Counted from the stretch's first letter, positions 1 through 7,399 are shown. The stretch: 64,000 bases of DNA from MedAcidi-G1 sp000817085 (GCA_045568635.1 JBJLAO010000002.1:1-64000), one strand, 5' to 3'. The notes: generated from the letters alone by a model not told the origin. Translations and numbers: made by a program.

Positions 1-242
1 ACATGAAGAACATACTTGCATCCTTCCATTGCTTCACTCCAACCTTCATCGTTGAGTAAATCAAGCTCAATAAAATCAAGTTTTTGAGTGGAGGTAGAGT
101 TACTGATTGCCTCTTTCACTGATTGGGCCTTGCTCTGGGAGCGTATTGATCCGATTACCTCATAGCCGTTTTTAAGCAATTCTGCACCACAGTGTTGCCC
201 TATATATCCCGTAATTCCTGTTACTAGTACTTTGTCTGCCAT
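1..242 (-). CDS. NAD(P)-dependent epimerase/dehydratase-family oxidoreductase, N-terminal part
   Basis: Only the first 80 codons lie inside the window; the gene runs off the left edge. The visible N-terminus is a Rossmann fold of the extended SDR class: VLVTGITGYIG gives the GxxGxxG dinucleotide motif at residues 9-15, followed by a basic residue after beta-2 (GSIRS), an acidic beta-3 end (ELDLLND) and the start of the fourth strand (YVLHV), as in dihydroflavonol-4-reductase and UDP-sugar epimerase relatives. The substrate cannot be told because the catalytic YxxxK and the C-terminal substrate lobe are outside. The ATG is the first start in frame; no strong Shine-Dalgarno sequence is seen before it. 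Confidence 0.85.
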   Translation of the reverse strand, partial: MADKVLVTGITGYIGQHCGAELLKNGYEVIGSIRSQSKAQSVKEAISNSTSTQKLDFIELDLLNDEGWSEAMEGCKYVLH

Positions 243-371
243 TTAAACCATCCGAAAAAAATAAAACTAATTTATGTTTAAAATTAGTAACTGGTCTCTC
301 CAGTGAGTTTTTGTTCAGTATCAACTTCTAATTTGTCGATGCTATCTCTCTAATATCAAAGACAATACACG

Positions 372-395
372 AAAAAACCCCCTGCAAGCAGAGGG
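372..395 (-). terminator. Intrinsic terminator-like hairpin
   Basis: Read on the minus strand this is a GC-rich stem (CCCTCTGC / GCAGGGGG, with one G-T pair and a very short loop) followed directly by six T residues. It would end minus-strand transcripts that start to its right, yet the nearest gene on that side (697-978) is on the plus strand, so the transcript it serves is unknown. Confidence 0.55.
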
Positions 396-520
396 CTTCA
401 CGCACGGTGGGAAAACCGTGTCCGACAAAAACTCCTCAGCTTTTGTCATGTAATAAGGCTACAAGATTTGTCTCCAAACCATTCTTCTTACCACTCATTA
501 CACAAGTTTCGCACGAAACG
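372..520 (-). other. Non-coding stretch with a series of hairpins, possible small RNA
   Basis: This is the main content of the 454-base gap between the first two genes. Read on the minus strand it holds four successive short hairpins: GTTTCG/CGAAAC, GACAAAA/TTTTGTC, CACGG/CCGTG, and the terminator-like stem with a T-run at the end. A 20-codon open frame starting ATGAGTGGTAAG lies before the GACAAAA stem and ends inside that stem; it has no convincing ribosome site. The series ending in a terminator suggests a small RNA or an attenuator, but no known family was recognised. Confidence 0.3.
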
Positions 521-671
521 TCTGTGCGTATCTATACGTTCCTCCACTAAATAGCGGTCTGGTCAGTTGATACGACAGTCAGACCCCAGAGAAGAAAATT
601 TAACCAGGTGTTAACAGGGTTGACTATCCACTGGAAACTGTAGTCAATTACCATCAACAATTAACCGACTA
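521..671. repeat. Repeat block A, copy 1
   Basis: This block, from TCTGTGCGTATC to TTAACCGACTA, recurs as copy 2 about 840 bases downstream with roughly 90% identity by eye. It begins with the dispersed CGTATCTATACG motif and contains an inverted repeat (GGTCTG ... CAGACC) and a second one (TTGACTA ... TAGTCAA). No open frame is shared by the two copies. In copy 2 it is fused directly to block B; here a 93-residue gene lies between A and B. Confidence 0.8.
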
Positions 672-696
672 GAAAATTACTTAAGAAAGAAGACAA

Positions 697-978
697 ATGT
701 TAATAATGACTAAATACACAATAAAGCCGCATATTTCAAAAGCGGAACACGCCGAAGCCATGGCAAAGTTTGCAGCATTCGGAGAGGGTCCTGGGGAAGT
801 TGTAGCGCACTGGGCATTTGCAGATGGAAGTGGTGGGGTCAATGTGATTGATACAGACGATGCGGAAGCAACTTTAAGAAATTCGCTTAATTATCTTCCA
901 TATCTGACAACAGATTTCTCTATGCCTGTAGTGACTATTGATTCTGCAGTACCACAAATCATGGACTATTTGAATTGA
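697..978 (+). CDS. Small DUF3303-like protein
   Basis: A 93-residue soluble protein without signal peptide or membrane segment. The pattern of a short beta strand (KYTIKP), a helix (AEHAEAMAKFAAFG), a strand with W-A-F-A-D-G and a second helix (DAEATLRNSLNYL) is that of a small ferredoxin-like alpha/beta protein. It resembles the DUF3303 type, whose function is unknown, and a related protein is encoded at 7400-7693 in this window. The start is preceded by a purine-rich AAGAAAGAAG; an alternative ATG lies three codons downstream (MTKYT). It sits between the two halves (A and B) of a duplicated cassette, as if inserted there or as if lost from the other copy. Confidence 0.7.
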   Translation: MLIMTKYTIKPHISKAEHAEAMAKFAAFGEGPGEVVAHWAFADGSGGVNVIDTDDAEATLRNSLNYLPYLTTDFSMPVVTIDSAVPQIMDYLN

Positions 979-1056
979 TGTTTTTGTGCTTGTTTTCTAT
1001 TAGAAGTCTCTAGCAGGAAGCAAACACCCTTATTGGTTTTAGGAGGTGATAAATCA

Positions 1057-1176
1057 ATGTTGTTACGCTTTGTACGACGATTATTCAGTCGTAAACATGT
1101 GTACTCGAACTACGAAGGGCAGAGACTGTCCGACTCAATAGAACGAGAAATACTTAAGAGTTATTTTGGCTTTTAG
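1057..1176 (+). CDS. Very small basic peptide, copy 1 (39 residues)
   Basis: The start ATG is preceded by AGGAGGTGAT, an exact complement of the 16S rRNA 3' tail and the strongest ribosome site seen in the window. The product begins MLLRFVRRLFSRK, an amphipathic cationic stretch, and continues with a polar acidic tail (EGQRLSDS, EREIL). No family was recognised. A second copy lies at 1544-1690. The two differ by in-frame insertions only, which supports translation of this strand; the opposite-strand frame is broken in the second copy. A small toxin, membrane-active peptide or leader is possible, but this is inference. Confidence 0.5.
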   Translation: MLLRFVRRLFSRKHVYSNYEGQRLSDSIEREILKSYFGF

Positions 1177-1205
1177 AAAGTCTGTGGGTTTCCCGCATTT
1201 CTAAA
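1172..1205 (+). terminator. Hairpin after the small-peptide gene, copy 1
   Basis: TTTAGAAA pairs with TTTCTAAA and TGTGGG with CCCGCA around a TTT loop, with a three-base bulge. It overlaps the stop codon of the peptide. Copy 2 keeps the structure, with CCCGCA changed to CCCACA so that a G-T pair becomes an A-T pair, although another stem position is lost. There is no long T-run, so termination is uncertain. Confidence 0.4.
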
Positions 1206-1359
1206 AATGTCTCTCCAAGGTCAAACGTCTTTTCATCGGCATCGGCCTTGGACAGTTTCGCAACTAACCGCTTCCATCTATACGTAGCAGTATCTGACGG
1301 GTGCCACCCCCCCACGAGTGGTATTAGACGGCTGCCCCACACCCAGAACAGAACGAACA

Positions 1360-1519
1360 TCTGTGCGTATCTATACGTTCCTCCAATAAATAGCGGTCTG
1401 GTCAGTTGATGCGACAGTCAGACCCCAGAGAAGAAAATTTACTAAGTGTTAACGGGGTTGAAACGGGGTTGAAATCTAATGGAAACAGTAGTCAATTACC
1501 GTCAACAATTAACCGACTA
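1360..1519. repeat. Repeat block A, copy 2
   Basis: Second copy of the block at 521-671, with scattered substitutions and a small tandem duplication (GGGGTTGAAA repeated). It runs straight into block B copy 2 at TAACCGACTA/TTGGTTTT, without the 93-residue gene that separates the blocks in the first copy. Confidence 0.8.
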
Positions 1520-1835
1520 TTGGTTTTAGGAGGTGATAAATCAATGTTGTTACGCTTTGTACGACGATTATTCAGTCGTAAACAATTATTCAGTCGTAAA
1601 CATGTGTACTCGAACTACGAAGGGCAGAGACTGTCCGACTCGGAACGAGAAATACTAGAACGAGAAATACTTATGAAATATTTTTTTTAGAAAGTCTGTG
1701 AGTTTCCCACATTTCTAAAAATGTCTATCCAAGGTCAAACGTCTTTTCATCGGCATCGGCCTTGGACAGTTTCGCAACTAACCGCTTCCATCTATACGTA
1801 GCAGTATCCGACAGGTGCGCCACCCCCACACGGTG
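1518..1835. repeat. Repeat block B, copy 2
   Basis: Second copy of the block at 1031-1315. It has grown by two short tandem duplications inside the peptide gene, 18 bases (RLFSRK to RLFSRKQLFSRK) and 15 bases (EREIL repeated). The trailing hairpins and the terminal TCTATACGTAGCAGTATCCGA motif are kept. Confidence 0.85.
1544..1690 (+). CDS. Very small basic peptide, copy 2 (48 residues)
   Basis: Paralogue of the 39-residue peptide at 1057-1176 with the same perfect Shine-Dalgarno AGGAGGTGAT ten bases before ATG. A longer frame upstream through block A exists, but the ribosome site and the alignment with copy 1 favour this start. Compared with copy 1 it carries duplicated (R/Q)LFSRK and EREIL units and ends EILMKYFF. 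Function unknown. In-frame length changes imply selection for an open frame. Confidence 0.5.
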   Translation: MLLRFVRRLFSRKQLFSRKHVYSNYEGQRLSDSEREILEREILMKYFF

Positions 1836-1983
1836 CGCAACGATGAGTATGAAAAACAAATTTATAACTCATACAGAGAAATAAATGGAAAAGAATCCGA
1901 AATGCAATCCGTTTTTACCTTTCGGGATACTACCCCAAGTGGAATAGGAATATATTCGCTCAAGTGGTTGGTTTTTTAATCAC

Positions 1984-2328
1984 TCATCTGTCAGAGCGGA
2001 ACTTGTTGACGGAGTGTGGTGTTTGACGTTGAGCGGTTCTTTTTTCAGATTGCTGGCGGGCCATTCTTCTAGCATGAGCCACCGCTTCTTTAAACGCAGC
2101 AGTCGGAGTTTCACCCTCGCCATATGCGTGAAGGTGGTTTTTCCCACCCTCGATGGTGAGTTTCACTTCTATGACATCTGGATGGGTTCGGAGTTTAAAT
2201 ACAAGCGAGGCCTGTTCAAGATCTGGTAAACGTTTACCTACCGCATCAAGTTTTTCACTTATAAAAGCTTTAGCCTTCGGAGAGACACTCACTCCCTTAG
2301 CAGCAATGGACTTAACCTCAATTCCCAT
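1984..2328 (-). CDS. Ribosome hibernation factor-like protein (S30AE domain, short form)
   Basis: A 114-residue single S30AE domain: an N-terminal strand MGIEVKSIAAKGVSVS, helix AFISEKLDAVGKRLPDLEQ, strands ASLVFKL and VIEVKLTIEG, and helix AAFKEAVAHARRMARQQ, with a basic C-terminal tail. Proteins of this family (HPF/RaiA/YfiA) bind the 30S subunit in the tRNA and mRNA channel and silence or dimerise ribosomes in stationary phase. Only the short type is present; the long-HPF C-terminal dimerisation domain is absent. The chosen ATG follows GGGGGG by four bases and fits the family N-terminus; an ATG 14 codons upstream is possible but adds unrelated residues. Confidence 0.75.
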   Translation of the reverse strand: MGIEVKSIAAKGVSVSPKAKAFISEKLDAVGKRLPDLEQASLVFKLRTHPDVIEVKLTIEGGKNHLHAYGEGETPTAAFKEAVAHARRMARQQSEKRTAQRQTPHSVNKFRSDR

Positions 2329-2448
2329 TTTCCCCCCAGTCGAAGACTTTAATTTGTCATGTTCATACATTAAGTCTCAGAAATTTTTTATGCAATACGT
2401 TATTTCGAATCCATAGTGATTGAACACATTCCTTATCAGACGAACACT

Positions 2449-2477
2449 TGTGCGTATCTATACGTAGCGGTATCCGA
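2449..2477. repeat. Dispersed intergenic repeat (TCTATACGTAG type)
   Basis: GTGCGTATCTATACGTAGCGGTATCCGA-type sequence 20-50 bases before the pirin start. It contains the near-palindrome CGTAT-CT-ATACG. Related copies lie at 521-540, 1277-1303, 1360-1380, 1791-1817, 4104-4134, 10070-10098 and 14738-14766, with a truncated one at 4790-4818. Confidence 0.6.
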
Positions 2478-2498
2478 AGTAAGAGTTAAAGTTAAAAG

Positions 2499-3194
2499 GT
2501 GCTAAGTCATTTTCCAAAAGATGATGTTTACTTCAACCAATTAGGTTGGCTCGAAGCCCGACACCATTTTTCGTTCGGTAATTACCACGATCCTGAAAAA
2601 GTAAACATAAAGTCCTTATGCGTGTGGAATGATGATCTCATCAAACCCCAAACTGGTTTCGGTGCACACTCTCATAGCAATATGGAGATAGTCACTTACG
2701 TTAGAAAAGGTGCGATATCCCATAAAGACAGCGATGGCAATGAAGGTAAAACTTCTGCAGGGAACTTACAGGTAATGTCGGCTGGTGAAATAGTTACTCA
2801 TTCTGAACAGAATCTTGAAGACGAAGAATGTCAACTATTTCAAATCTGGTTTCACCCTAGGACACCAGGAGGAGTTCCCAGATGGGAAAGTCTCGAATTC
2901 CCCACACTAGACAAAAACAAATTCCACACAATCGCCTCTGGATATGCAGAAGATGAAGGAGCAGCATTTATCAATTCAGACTCAAAATTGATTGTTGGAA
3001 CGTTTGATAAAGAAACAAGCACGACCCTTCATGTGAAAGAAAACGAGGAATTGTACGGTGTCCCCACGCAAGGAAAGCTTTTTCTTGAAGATCTAACAAT
3101 CAACTCATTAGATGGTTTTCACGTAAAAGACAGAACTAAAATTGATTTTAGTTTTTCTGAAAAGACGGAGTTAGTTATTGCCATAATGCGATAA
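2499..3194 (+). CDS. Pirin family protein (YhhW-like bicupin)
   Basis: A 231-residue two-cupin protein. The N-terminal cupin shows the pirin signature: LGWLEARHHFSFGNY, then GFGAHSHSNMEIVTYV and the later HSEQN, which supply the usual three His plus one Glu metal ligands. HPRTPGG follows in the inter-domain segment. Bacterial pirins of this type are metal-dependent and some oxidise quercetin, but the natural substrate is usually unknown. The start is GTG after AAAGG; no in-frame ATG precedes the conserved W-L-E region. The length agrees with YhhW-type proteins. It stands alone between gaps that carry the dispersed repeat. Confidence 0.85.
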   Translation: MLSHFPKDDVYFNQLGWLEARHHFSFGNYHDPEKVNIKSLCVWNDDLIKPQTGFGAHSHSNMEIVTYVRKGAISHKDSDGNEGKTSAGNLQVMSAGEIVTHSEQNLEDEECQLFQIWFHPRTPGGVPRWESLEFPTLDKNKFHTIASGYAEDEGAAFINSDSKLIVGTFDKETSTTLHVKENEELYGVPTQGKLFLEDLTINSLDGFHVKDRTKIDFSFSEKTELVIAIMR

Positions 3195-3228
3195 GTGATT
3201 TATACAACACCAAAAAAATAGTTAATAG

Positions 3229-4065
3229 TTATATGTGTCGAGAAAGTTCATCAGCAAGACGATCAACAATCGTTGCTGGCTCCGTTTTTGGAACATTAAC
3301 AATACCCAAATCCACTCCAACTTCTGAGTATTCTTTGATCTGTTCCACCGTTTCTAAAATATTCCCGTTGTAACTAATTCTTGTTGATATCAAAATCTCA
3401 TTTGCACTGCGACCTATGGCTGCACAAGCGTCGTTTAGTACTTGACGTCTTTTCTTGAAATCATCAACAGATGCCTCGGGATGAACATAATTCCAATGTG
3501 TCGCGAACTTTGCCACTGCAGGGATGGTTCTTCTCAGACCAAAACCGCCTATACAGATAGGTAATGGTTGTTGAAGAGGTTTTGGATTATTCATTGCATT
3601 TTTTAGTTGATACCAATTTCCGGAAAAATCTGACTTGTCTCGAGTGAGGAGAAGACGGATCACCTCGAGTCCTTCTTCAAAGCGATCAAACCGTTCACCC
3701 ATAGTTCCGAGGTGAATGCCATAGGCACTACATTCGTCTTCGCTCCACCCTGCTCCGAGTCCAAGTTCGAAGCGCCCATCAGAGATAATGTCTAGTGATG
3801 ATGCCATATTTGCCACGACGGAGGGATGCCGGTAAAGCATTCCGCTAACGAGAATTCCGCCCCTTAGCCGTTTCGTCGCTTTAAGAAGGGCAGTCAACGA
3901 AATCCACCCTTCTAAACAATCAGCATATGTGTCCTCTGTGGGGCTGTGGAAATGGTCAAAAGTCCATGCTGATTCAAAAAGATCTATCTGATCTGCACGT
4001 GTCCATACTTCAAGAAGCCAGGGCCAAGAACAATGATGCTGTGATGTGTTCAACCCGATTCGCAT
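3229..4065 (-). CDS. LLM-class F420-dependent oxidoreductase (TIGR03560-like)
   Basis: The protein has the luciferase-like monooxygenase TIM barrel: MRIGLNTSQHH at the start, ESAWTFDHFHSP (the loop that holds the deazaflavin), LTALLKATKRLRGGILVSGMLYRHPSVVANMASSLDIISDGRFELGLGAGW with the family GxGxGW motif, then FDRFEEGLEVIRLLL and PLPICIGGFG. Such enzymes transfer hydride to or from coenzyme F420; the organic substrate cannot be read. FbiC, which makes the F420 chromophore precursor, is encoded at 52392-54773. The ATG chosen lies seven bases after GGAG; an ATG four codons earlier lacks a ribosome site. Confidence 0.85.
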   Translation of the reverse strand: MRIGLNTSQHHCSWPWLLEVWTRADQIDLFESAWTFDHFHSPTEDTYADCLEGWISLTALLKATKRLRGGILVSGMLYRHPSVVANMASSLDIISDGRFELGLGAGWSEDECSAYGIHLGTMGERFDRFEEGLEVIRLLLTRDKSDFSGNWYQLKNAMNNPKPLQQPLPICIGGFGLRRTIPAVAKFATHWNYVHPEASVDDFKKRRQVLNDACAAIGRSANEILISTRISYNGNILETVEQIKEYSEVGVDLGIVNVPKTEPATIVDRLADELSRHI

Positions 4066-4103
4066 AGTTGACTCCATACGTATCAGAGTCTTGCATAAAA
4101 CAC

Positions 4104-4134
4104 CTGTATGTATCTACACGTAGTAGCATCCGAG
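4104..4134. repeat. Dispersed intergenic repeat, divergent copy
   Basis: CCTGTATGTATCTACACGTAGTAGCATCCGAG matches the copy before the pirin gene with several substitutions, some of which keep the pairing of the central near-palindrome. It lies between divergent genes, so it could touch the promoter of either. Confidence 0.55.
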
Positions 4135-4235
4135 AAGTTCAATCCTGGGTCGTGCAGATAGAGGGCAGATAGAGGCGTGAAAGGTTTTTCAATTTTCGGT
4201 CATGTCTCTTAGGTGGGTTCAAGTAGGAGTAGATT

Positions 4236-4784
4236 GTGTCTTTAAAAGAGAGTTCAGCAAGTAGAACCTTTTCTTACATTTGTTTAATGACTTTTTCTCT
4301 ATCAATTGCAGCATGTTCTTCAGCCGCGACGATTTCTGATAAACCAACTATTCCACTGGAAGAGGAAAGTGTTTCAGACAGAAGAAGCAGCGCCATGGAG
4401 GTATTCAATTCGTGTATGAAAAATAAAGGGTATGAGAGATTTCTAGGTCCCCCGGATCCAAATGGAGACCCTGTAGATCCTCAAAACCAATCTGGATATA
4501 TAGAGGCCTTGCAGATTTGTGATACTCAATCAGGTATGAGTTCCTTGCGAAATGAATTCACTGAGTCCCGTACAGAACGAACTCCTGAACAGATTAAAGA
4601 ACAGAACATAGCAATACTTGAGACACTCGAGTGTCTTCGCTCCAAAGGTTGGAATTTTGAGGATCCACTACCAGATGAAAATGGATCGCTCAATTTAAGG
4701 TCTTTAAGAAATCAAGATGATGAATTTGATCGGAGTCAAGCGACAGAGTGCATGACTCCGTTAGGTCGAGGGATTGCCCCCTAG
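4236..4784 (+). CDS. Putative secreted lipoprotein
   Basis: A 182-residue protein with a lipoprotein signal: a hydrophobic stretch around residues 14-26 ends in SIAAC, a good lipobox, followed by a Ser-rich linker. The mature part is polar and acidic with paired cysteines (NSCMKNKGYERF, QICDTQ, LECLRSKGW, TECMTP), a pattern of Cys-x-KGY/KGW repeats seen in actinobacterial surface lipoproteins of unknown function. The GTG start follows AGTAGGAGTAGATT, a clear ribosome site. No family was recognised. Probably anchored on the outer face of the membrane. A truncated dispersed repeat follows it. Confidence 0.7.
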   Translation: MSLKESSASRTFSYICLMTFSLSIAACSSAATISDKPTIPLEEESVSDRRSSAMEVFNSCMKNKGYERFLGPPDPNGDPVDPQNQSGYIEALQICDTQSGMSSLRNEFTESRTERTPEQIKEQNIAILETLECLRSKGWNFEDPLPDENGSLNLRSLRNQDDEFDRSQATECMTPLGRGIAP

Positions 4785-4789
4785 AGGAG

Positions 4790-4818
4790 TATGCAACAGT
4801 ATCCGACGGGCACACCCT
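4790..4818. repeat. Dispersed intergenic repeat, truncated copy
   Basis: Only the right half of the element is recognisable (CAGTATCCGACGGGCACACC), directly after the lipoprotein stop codon. It matches the end of block B (CAGTATCTGACGGGTGCC). Confidence 0.4.
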
Positions 4819-4880
4819 AGTAGAGGTAAGACTTATCGGGCTTGTTATTTCGGCAAAAGTGATGTCTATATTTAATTAGC

Positions 4881-5471
4881 ATGAAACTTAGAGCTATTTT
4901 TCGGATTCTCCCAAAGCTTATTTGGGCGCCAGTAAAGATTCGTAAATCGCTAAACGAACCTCCGTCAGGTAAGGAACACTTCTGCCTTCCAAAGCTTTCG
5001 ATTTCTCTATCGGAGACGACTGTAAAAGCAACGGACATACCTGTTGCGCACACCCCACCCGGTGGGTATAGAGAATTCCCACCTCCAATTCTCTCCCGAT
5101 GTGATGAACCACTTGTTTCTGGAGCGCCAGACCTTAGAGGCGTTTGGCAAGTTTATAAAGGTCCCCTGAAGGGGCACGTAGAGCGCGTAGAACAAGCTGG
5201 TAATAGAGTCGTTGTGACTAGCGGGGGAGTCATTCATGACATGTATGCGGATGGAACTTTAGAAGGCGGAGTGAATGACGTACACGCTGATAAAAGGGAA
5301 AGTATCGCCGTTGCAGCGCGTTTCGAAGAGGGTCGATTGAATCTCTATCCAGGCGGACGGAAAATATCATTTGTGACCCGTTATTTGGATGGAGAAGAAA
5401 TGATATGGCGATATGGCCCATATAAGAATCGACTTAGACGTCTCAAATTTACTGAAGTAGAAAATATTTAA
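4881..5471 (+). CDS. Hypothetical soluble protein
   Basis: A 196-residue protein without a clear signal peptide. The N-terminal 85 residues are rich in Pro and Lys and look like an extended region. From about residue 90 a beta-rich module follows (DLRGVWQVYKG, ERVEQAGNRVVVTSGG, DMYADGTLEGGVND, SFVTRYLDGEEMIWRYG) that looks like a small lipocalin-like barrel; GxW near its start is typical of such folds. No family was recognised. The start is the first ATG and lacks a strong ribosome site, so a later start is possible. Confidence 0.5.
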   Translation: MKLRAIFRILPKLIWAPVKIRKSLNEPPSGKEHFCLPKLSISLSETTVKATDIPVAHTPPGGYREFPPPILSRCDEPLVSGAPDLRGVWQVYKGPLKGHVERVEQAGNRVVVTSGGVIHDMYADGTLEGGVNDVHADKRESIAVAARFEEGRLNLYPGGRKISFVTRYLDGEEMIWRYGPYKNRLRRLKFTEVENI

Positions 5472-5618
5472 AGTCAGAACTTATAAATTCGAGTTGATAT
5501 TCGAAAGTTTTACACTATCTTGTATATTTCTTTGCCGTAGATCTGTTTATTAAGGAGCTGTCAGTCCAGGGAAGCCCTGACTTGAATGATTCATGTGATG
5601 GTATGGCAGACTGCAGGA

Positions 5619-7205
5619 ATGAAAAAGGTGGGACTGGTCGTTTGTTTACTTTTGTTCGCCTCTGCTTGTGGGGATGATTCTCAAACTGTAGAGGTCAGTA
5701 CGACTGCGGTGCCGACCACTACGACTGCGGTGCCGACCACTACGACTGCGGTGCCGACTACGACTGTTACTACGACTGCGGTGCCGACTACGACTGTTAC
5801 TACGACTGCGGTGCCGACCACTACGACTGCGGTGCCGACCACTACGACTGCGGTGCCGACCACTACGACTGCGGTGCCGACTACGACGGTTGCTTCGACT
5901 ACGACGGTTGCTTCGACTACGACGGTTGCTTCGACTACGACGGTTGCTTCGACTACGACTGCGGTGCCGACCACTACGACTGCGGTGCCGACTACGACGG
6001 TTGCTCCCACTACTACGATCTCTAAACCTTTCATACCCGATATCAGCTATTTCTCTGACAATAAATCTGATCAGTTTTTAGTCGATTTTGAAGACATTAT
6101 TGCGGGTCACCCTTTTGTTGGTCAACGAAGTCCAAAACCGCATAATGACACGCAAGTTTATTTCTCAAATAGTGACCCTCGATGGGAGCAAGCAGTTAAA
6201 CCATCGGATTACCCAGCCGTTTATGCAGTTGCAGATGGCATTATCTCAATGGCAGAAGGAGAAAATGCATATTACAACGTACGAGACAAGACAAATTATC
6301 AACCTCCCTGGTATCACGTGATCTATGGTTTTAATCTTCATTTCGCAAACAAAAATAGTGAGAAGCTAATGTTCCATTATTCACTAGAGCCATACATAAC
6401 ACTTCACGATAAGCCGCGAGATTTTTACAAGCAATTTATTTTGGTTGAAGATGGACAAAGAGTCAGAAAAGGCGACGTTCTTGCTTATATGTATATTTCT
6501 CCATTTGAGGAACGTATTACAGGACCGAATTCAGCTCATATCGCTTTTAATCTAATGTTTGAAAATAAAGGACCCTGGGACGTATTCCCGCCCGCGATAT
6601 TCACTGAAGAGGTTGTCAATCAATTCCACGAAATATATAGCGAACCAACGGAAGGATGGGATAGCAGCAGTTATGGAAACGACTGGGATCGAGCAAGGGG
6701 ATTGCCTCCTGCCATGGGATGGATGATTGGTGCGAGTGAAAACCCATTTACAAGTATTCCACTAGATGTTCTTATTTACGATGGGATTAAAGATCAAGAA
6801 TTAGATGGGTCCGCCAGTATTTCTCCAACGTCTTTAGCTTTTCAAGGTACCGATTTGATTCAACAGTTTGAGGGAACTGAAAGTATCCTCACGGATCAAT
6901 TCACTATAGATGAAAGCTGGCGAGCAGTAGTGGGCGTGCTTGGTGGTCCTATCCAGATTTCTTTTATAACAACCGAAAACTACGGTGGCAGTAGAGAAGG
7001 AACCCTTTTCTCGGTGAATCAAGGAATGTCTTTTCAACAAAACATCACTCCCAGTATGTCGCCAGGTGACTATCAGTTAAGAATTTCAAATTCAGGAGGC
7101 TGGCCTTGGGCTATTGGGATAGCTTCAGCTGAAGCTAGTTATTCAATGCCAGGTGAAAATCTTCCGAATGGGTTTTGTCCTCCGAATTGTCCTGATCTTC
7201 CATAG
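5619..7205 (+). CDS. Thr-rich lipoprotein with degenerate M23-peptidase-like domain
   Basis: The product starts MKKVGLVVCLLLFASAC, a lipoprotein signal with lipobox ASAC; an upstream ATG at 5586 would add 11 residues before it. Residues 30-135 are a low-complexity linker of VPTTTT and VASTTT units. A beta-rich domain then resembles M23 (LytM) endopeptidases: PAVYAVADGIISMAE, a strand with FHYSLEPY, DGQRVRKGDVLAYM and SAHIAFNLM. In active M23 enzymes the last motif is HxH; here it is HIA, so one metal-site His is missing and the domain may only bind. A C-terminal beta-rich domain (from about residue 400) ends in CPPNCPDLP. Likely an envelope-anchored protein whose Thr-rich linker spans the wall. 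Confidence 0.7.
   Translation: MKKVGLVVCLLLFASACGDDSQTVEVSTTAVPTTTTAVPTTTTAVPTTTVTTTAVPTTTVTTTAVPTTTTAVPTTTTAVPTTTTAVPTTTVASTTTVASTTTVASTTTVASTTTAVPTTTTAVPTTTVAPTTTISKPFIPDISYFSDNKSDQFLVDFEDIIAGHPFVGQRSPKPHNDTQVYFSNSDPRWEQAVKPSDYPAVYAVADGIISMAEGENAYYNVRDKTNYQPPWYHVIYGFNLHFANKNSEKLMFHYSLEPYITLHDKPRDFYKQFILVEDGQRVRKGDVLAYMYISPFEERITGPNSAHIAFNLMFENKGPWDVFPPAIFTEEVVNQFHEIYSEPTEGWDSSSYGNDWDRARGLPPAMGWMIGASENPFTSIPLDVLIYDGIKDQELDGSASISPTSLAFQGTDLIQQFEGTESILTDQFTIDESWRAVVGVLGGPIQISFITTENYGGSREGTLFSVNQGMSFQQNITPSMSPGDYQLRISNSGGWPWAIGIASAEASYSMPGENLPNGFCPPNCPDLP
5698..6018 (+). repeat. Coding minisatellite (21-base units, VPTTTTA / VASTTT)
   Basis: Tandem units of about 21 bases (ACGACTGCGGTGCCGACCACT) alternate with shorter 15-18 base variants and with a run of GTTGCTTCGACTACGACG units. 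All unit lengths are multiples of three, so copy number can change without breaking the frame. The units are nearly identical at the DNA level, which points to recent expansion. Confidence 0.9.
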
Positions 7206-7399
7206 GGTTAAGAGGAATTTTATTTAAGATATTGAGTTTAATTTCGTACCGTCAAAATCCTTAGTAGTAAAAACTTTCGTGGTTTTTGTTTCAGGCTCCT
7301 CACGACCAACTATTATTACTCCACGCTGAGAAATAGTTCCAGCGGTAGATAATCGGGTCAGGCAATATAGAATTTGTCAAATCTAAAAAGGAGAATCAA

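Larger units (their letters stand above)
1031..1315. repeat. Repeat block B, copy 1
   Basis: The block begins TATTGGTTTTAGGAGG and is repeated nearly base for base at 1518-1835. It carries the small-peptide gene, a hairpin after its stop codon, a second hairpin (TCCAAGG ... CCTTGGA), and ends with the dispersed motif TCTATACGTAGCAGTAT. Differences between the copies keep the peptide frame open. Confidence 0.85.

Noticed and set aside
1154..1360. 68-codon minus-strand frame in block B copy 1
   Set aside because: In copy 2 the same frame has a TAG (GAGAGACA became GATAGACA) while the plus-strand peptide frame is kept open, so the plus strand is the more likely coding strand.
5698..6018. CRISPR-like array
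   Set aside because: The units are adjacent with no unique spacers, all multiples of three and in frame with a lipoprotein. There is no cas gene nearby.
5681..6034. Long minus-strand open frame of V/T/G repeats
   Set aside because: It mirrors the plus-strand VPTTTT minisatellite; any frame without a stop in the repeat stays open. The plus-strand gene has the signal peptide and the domain that follows.
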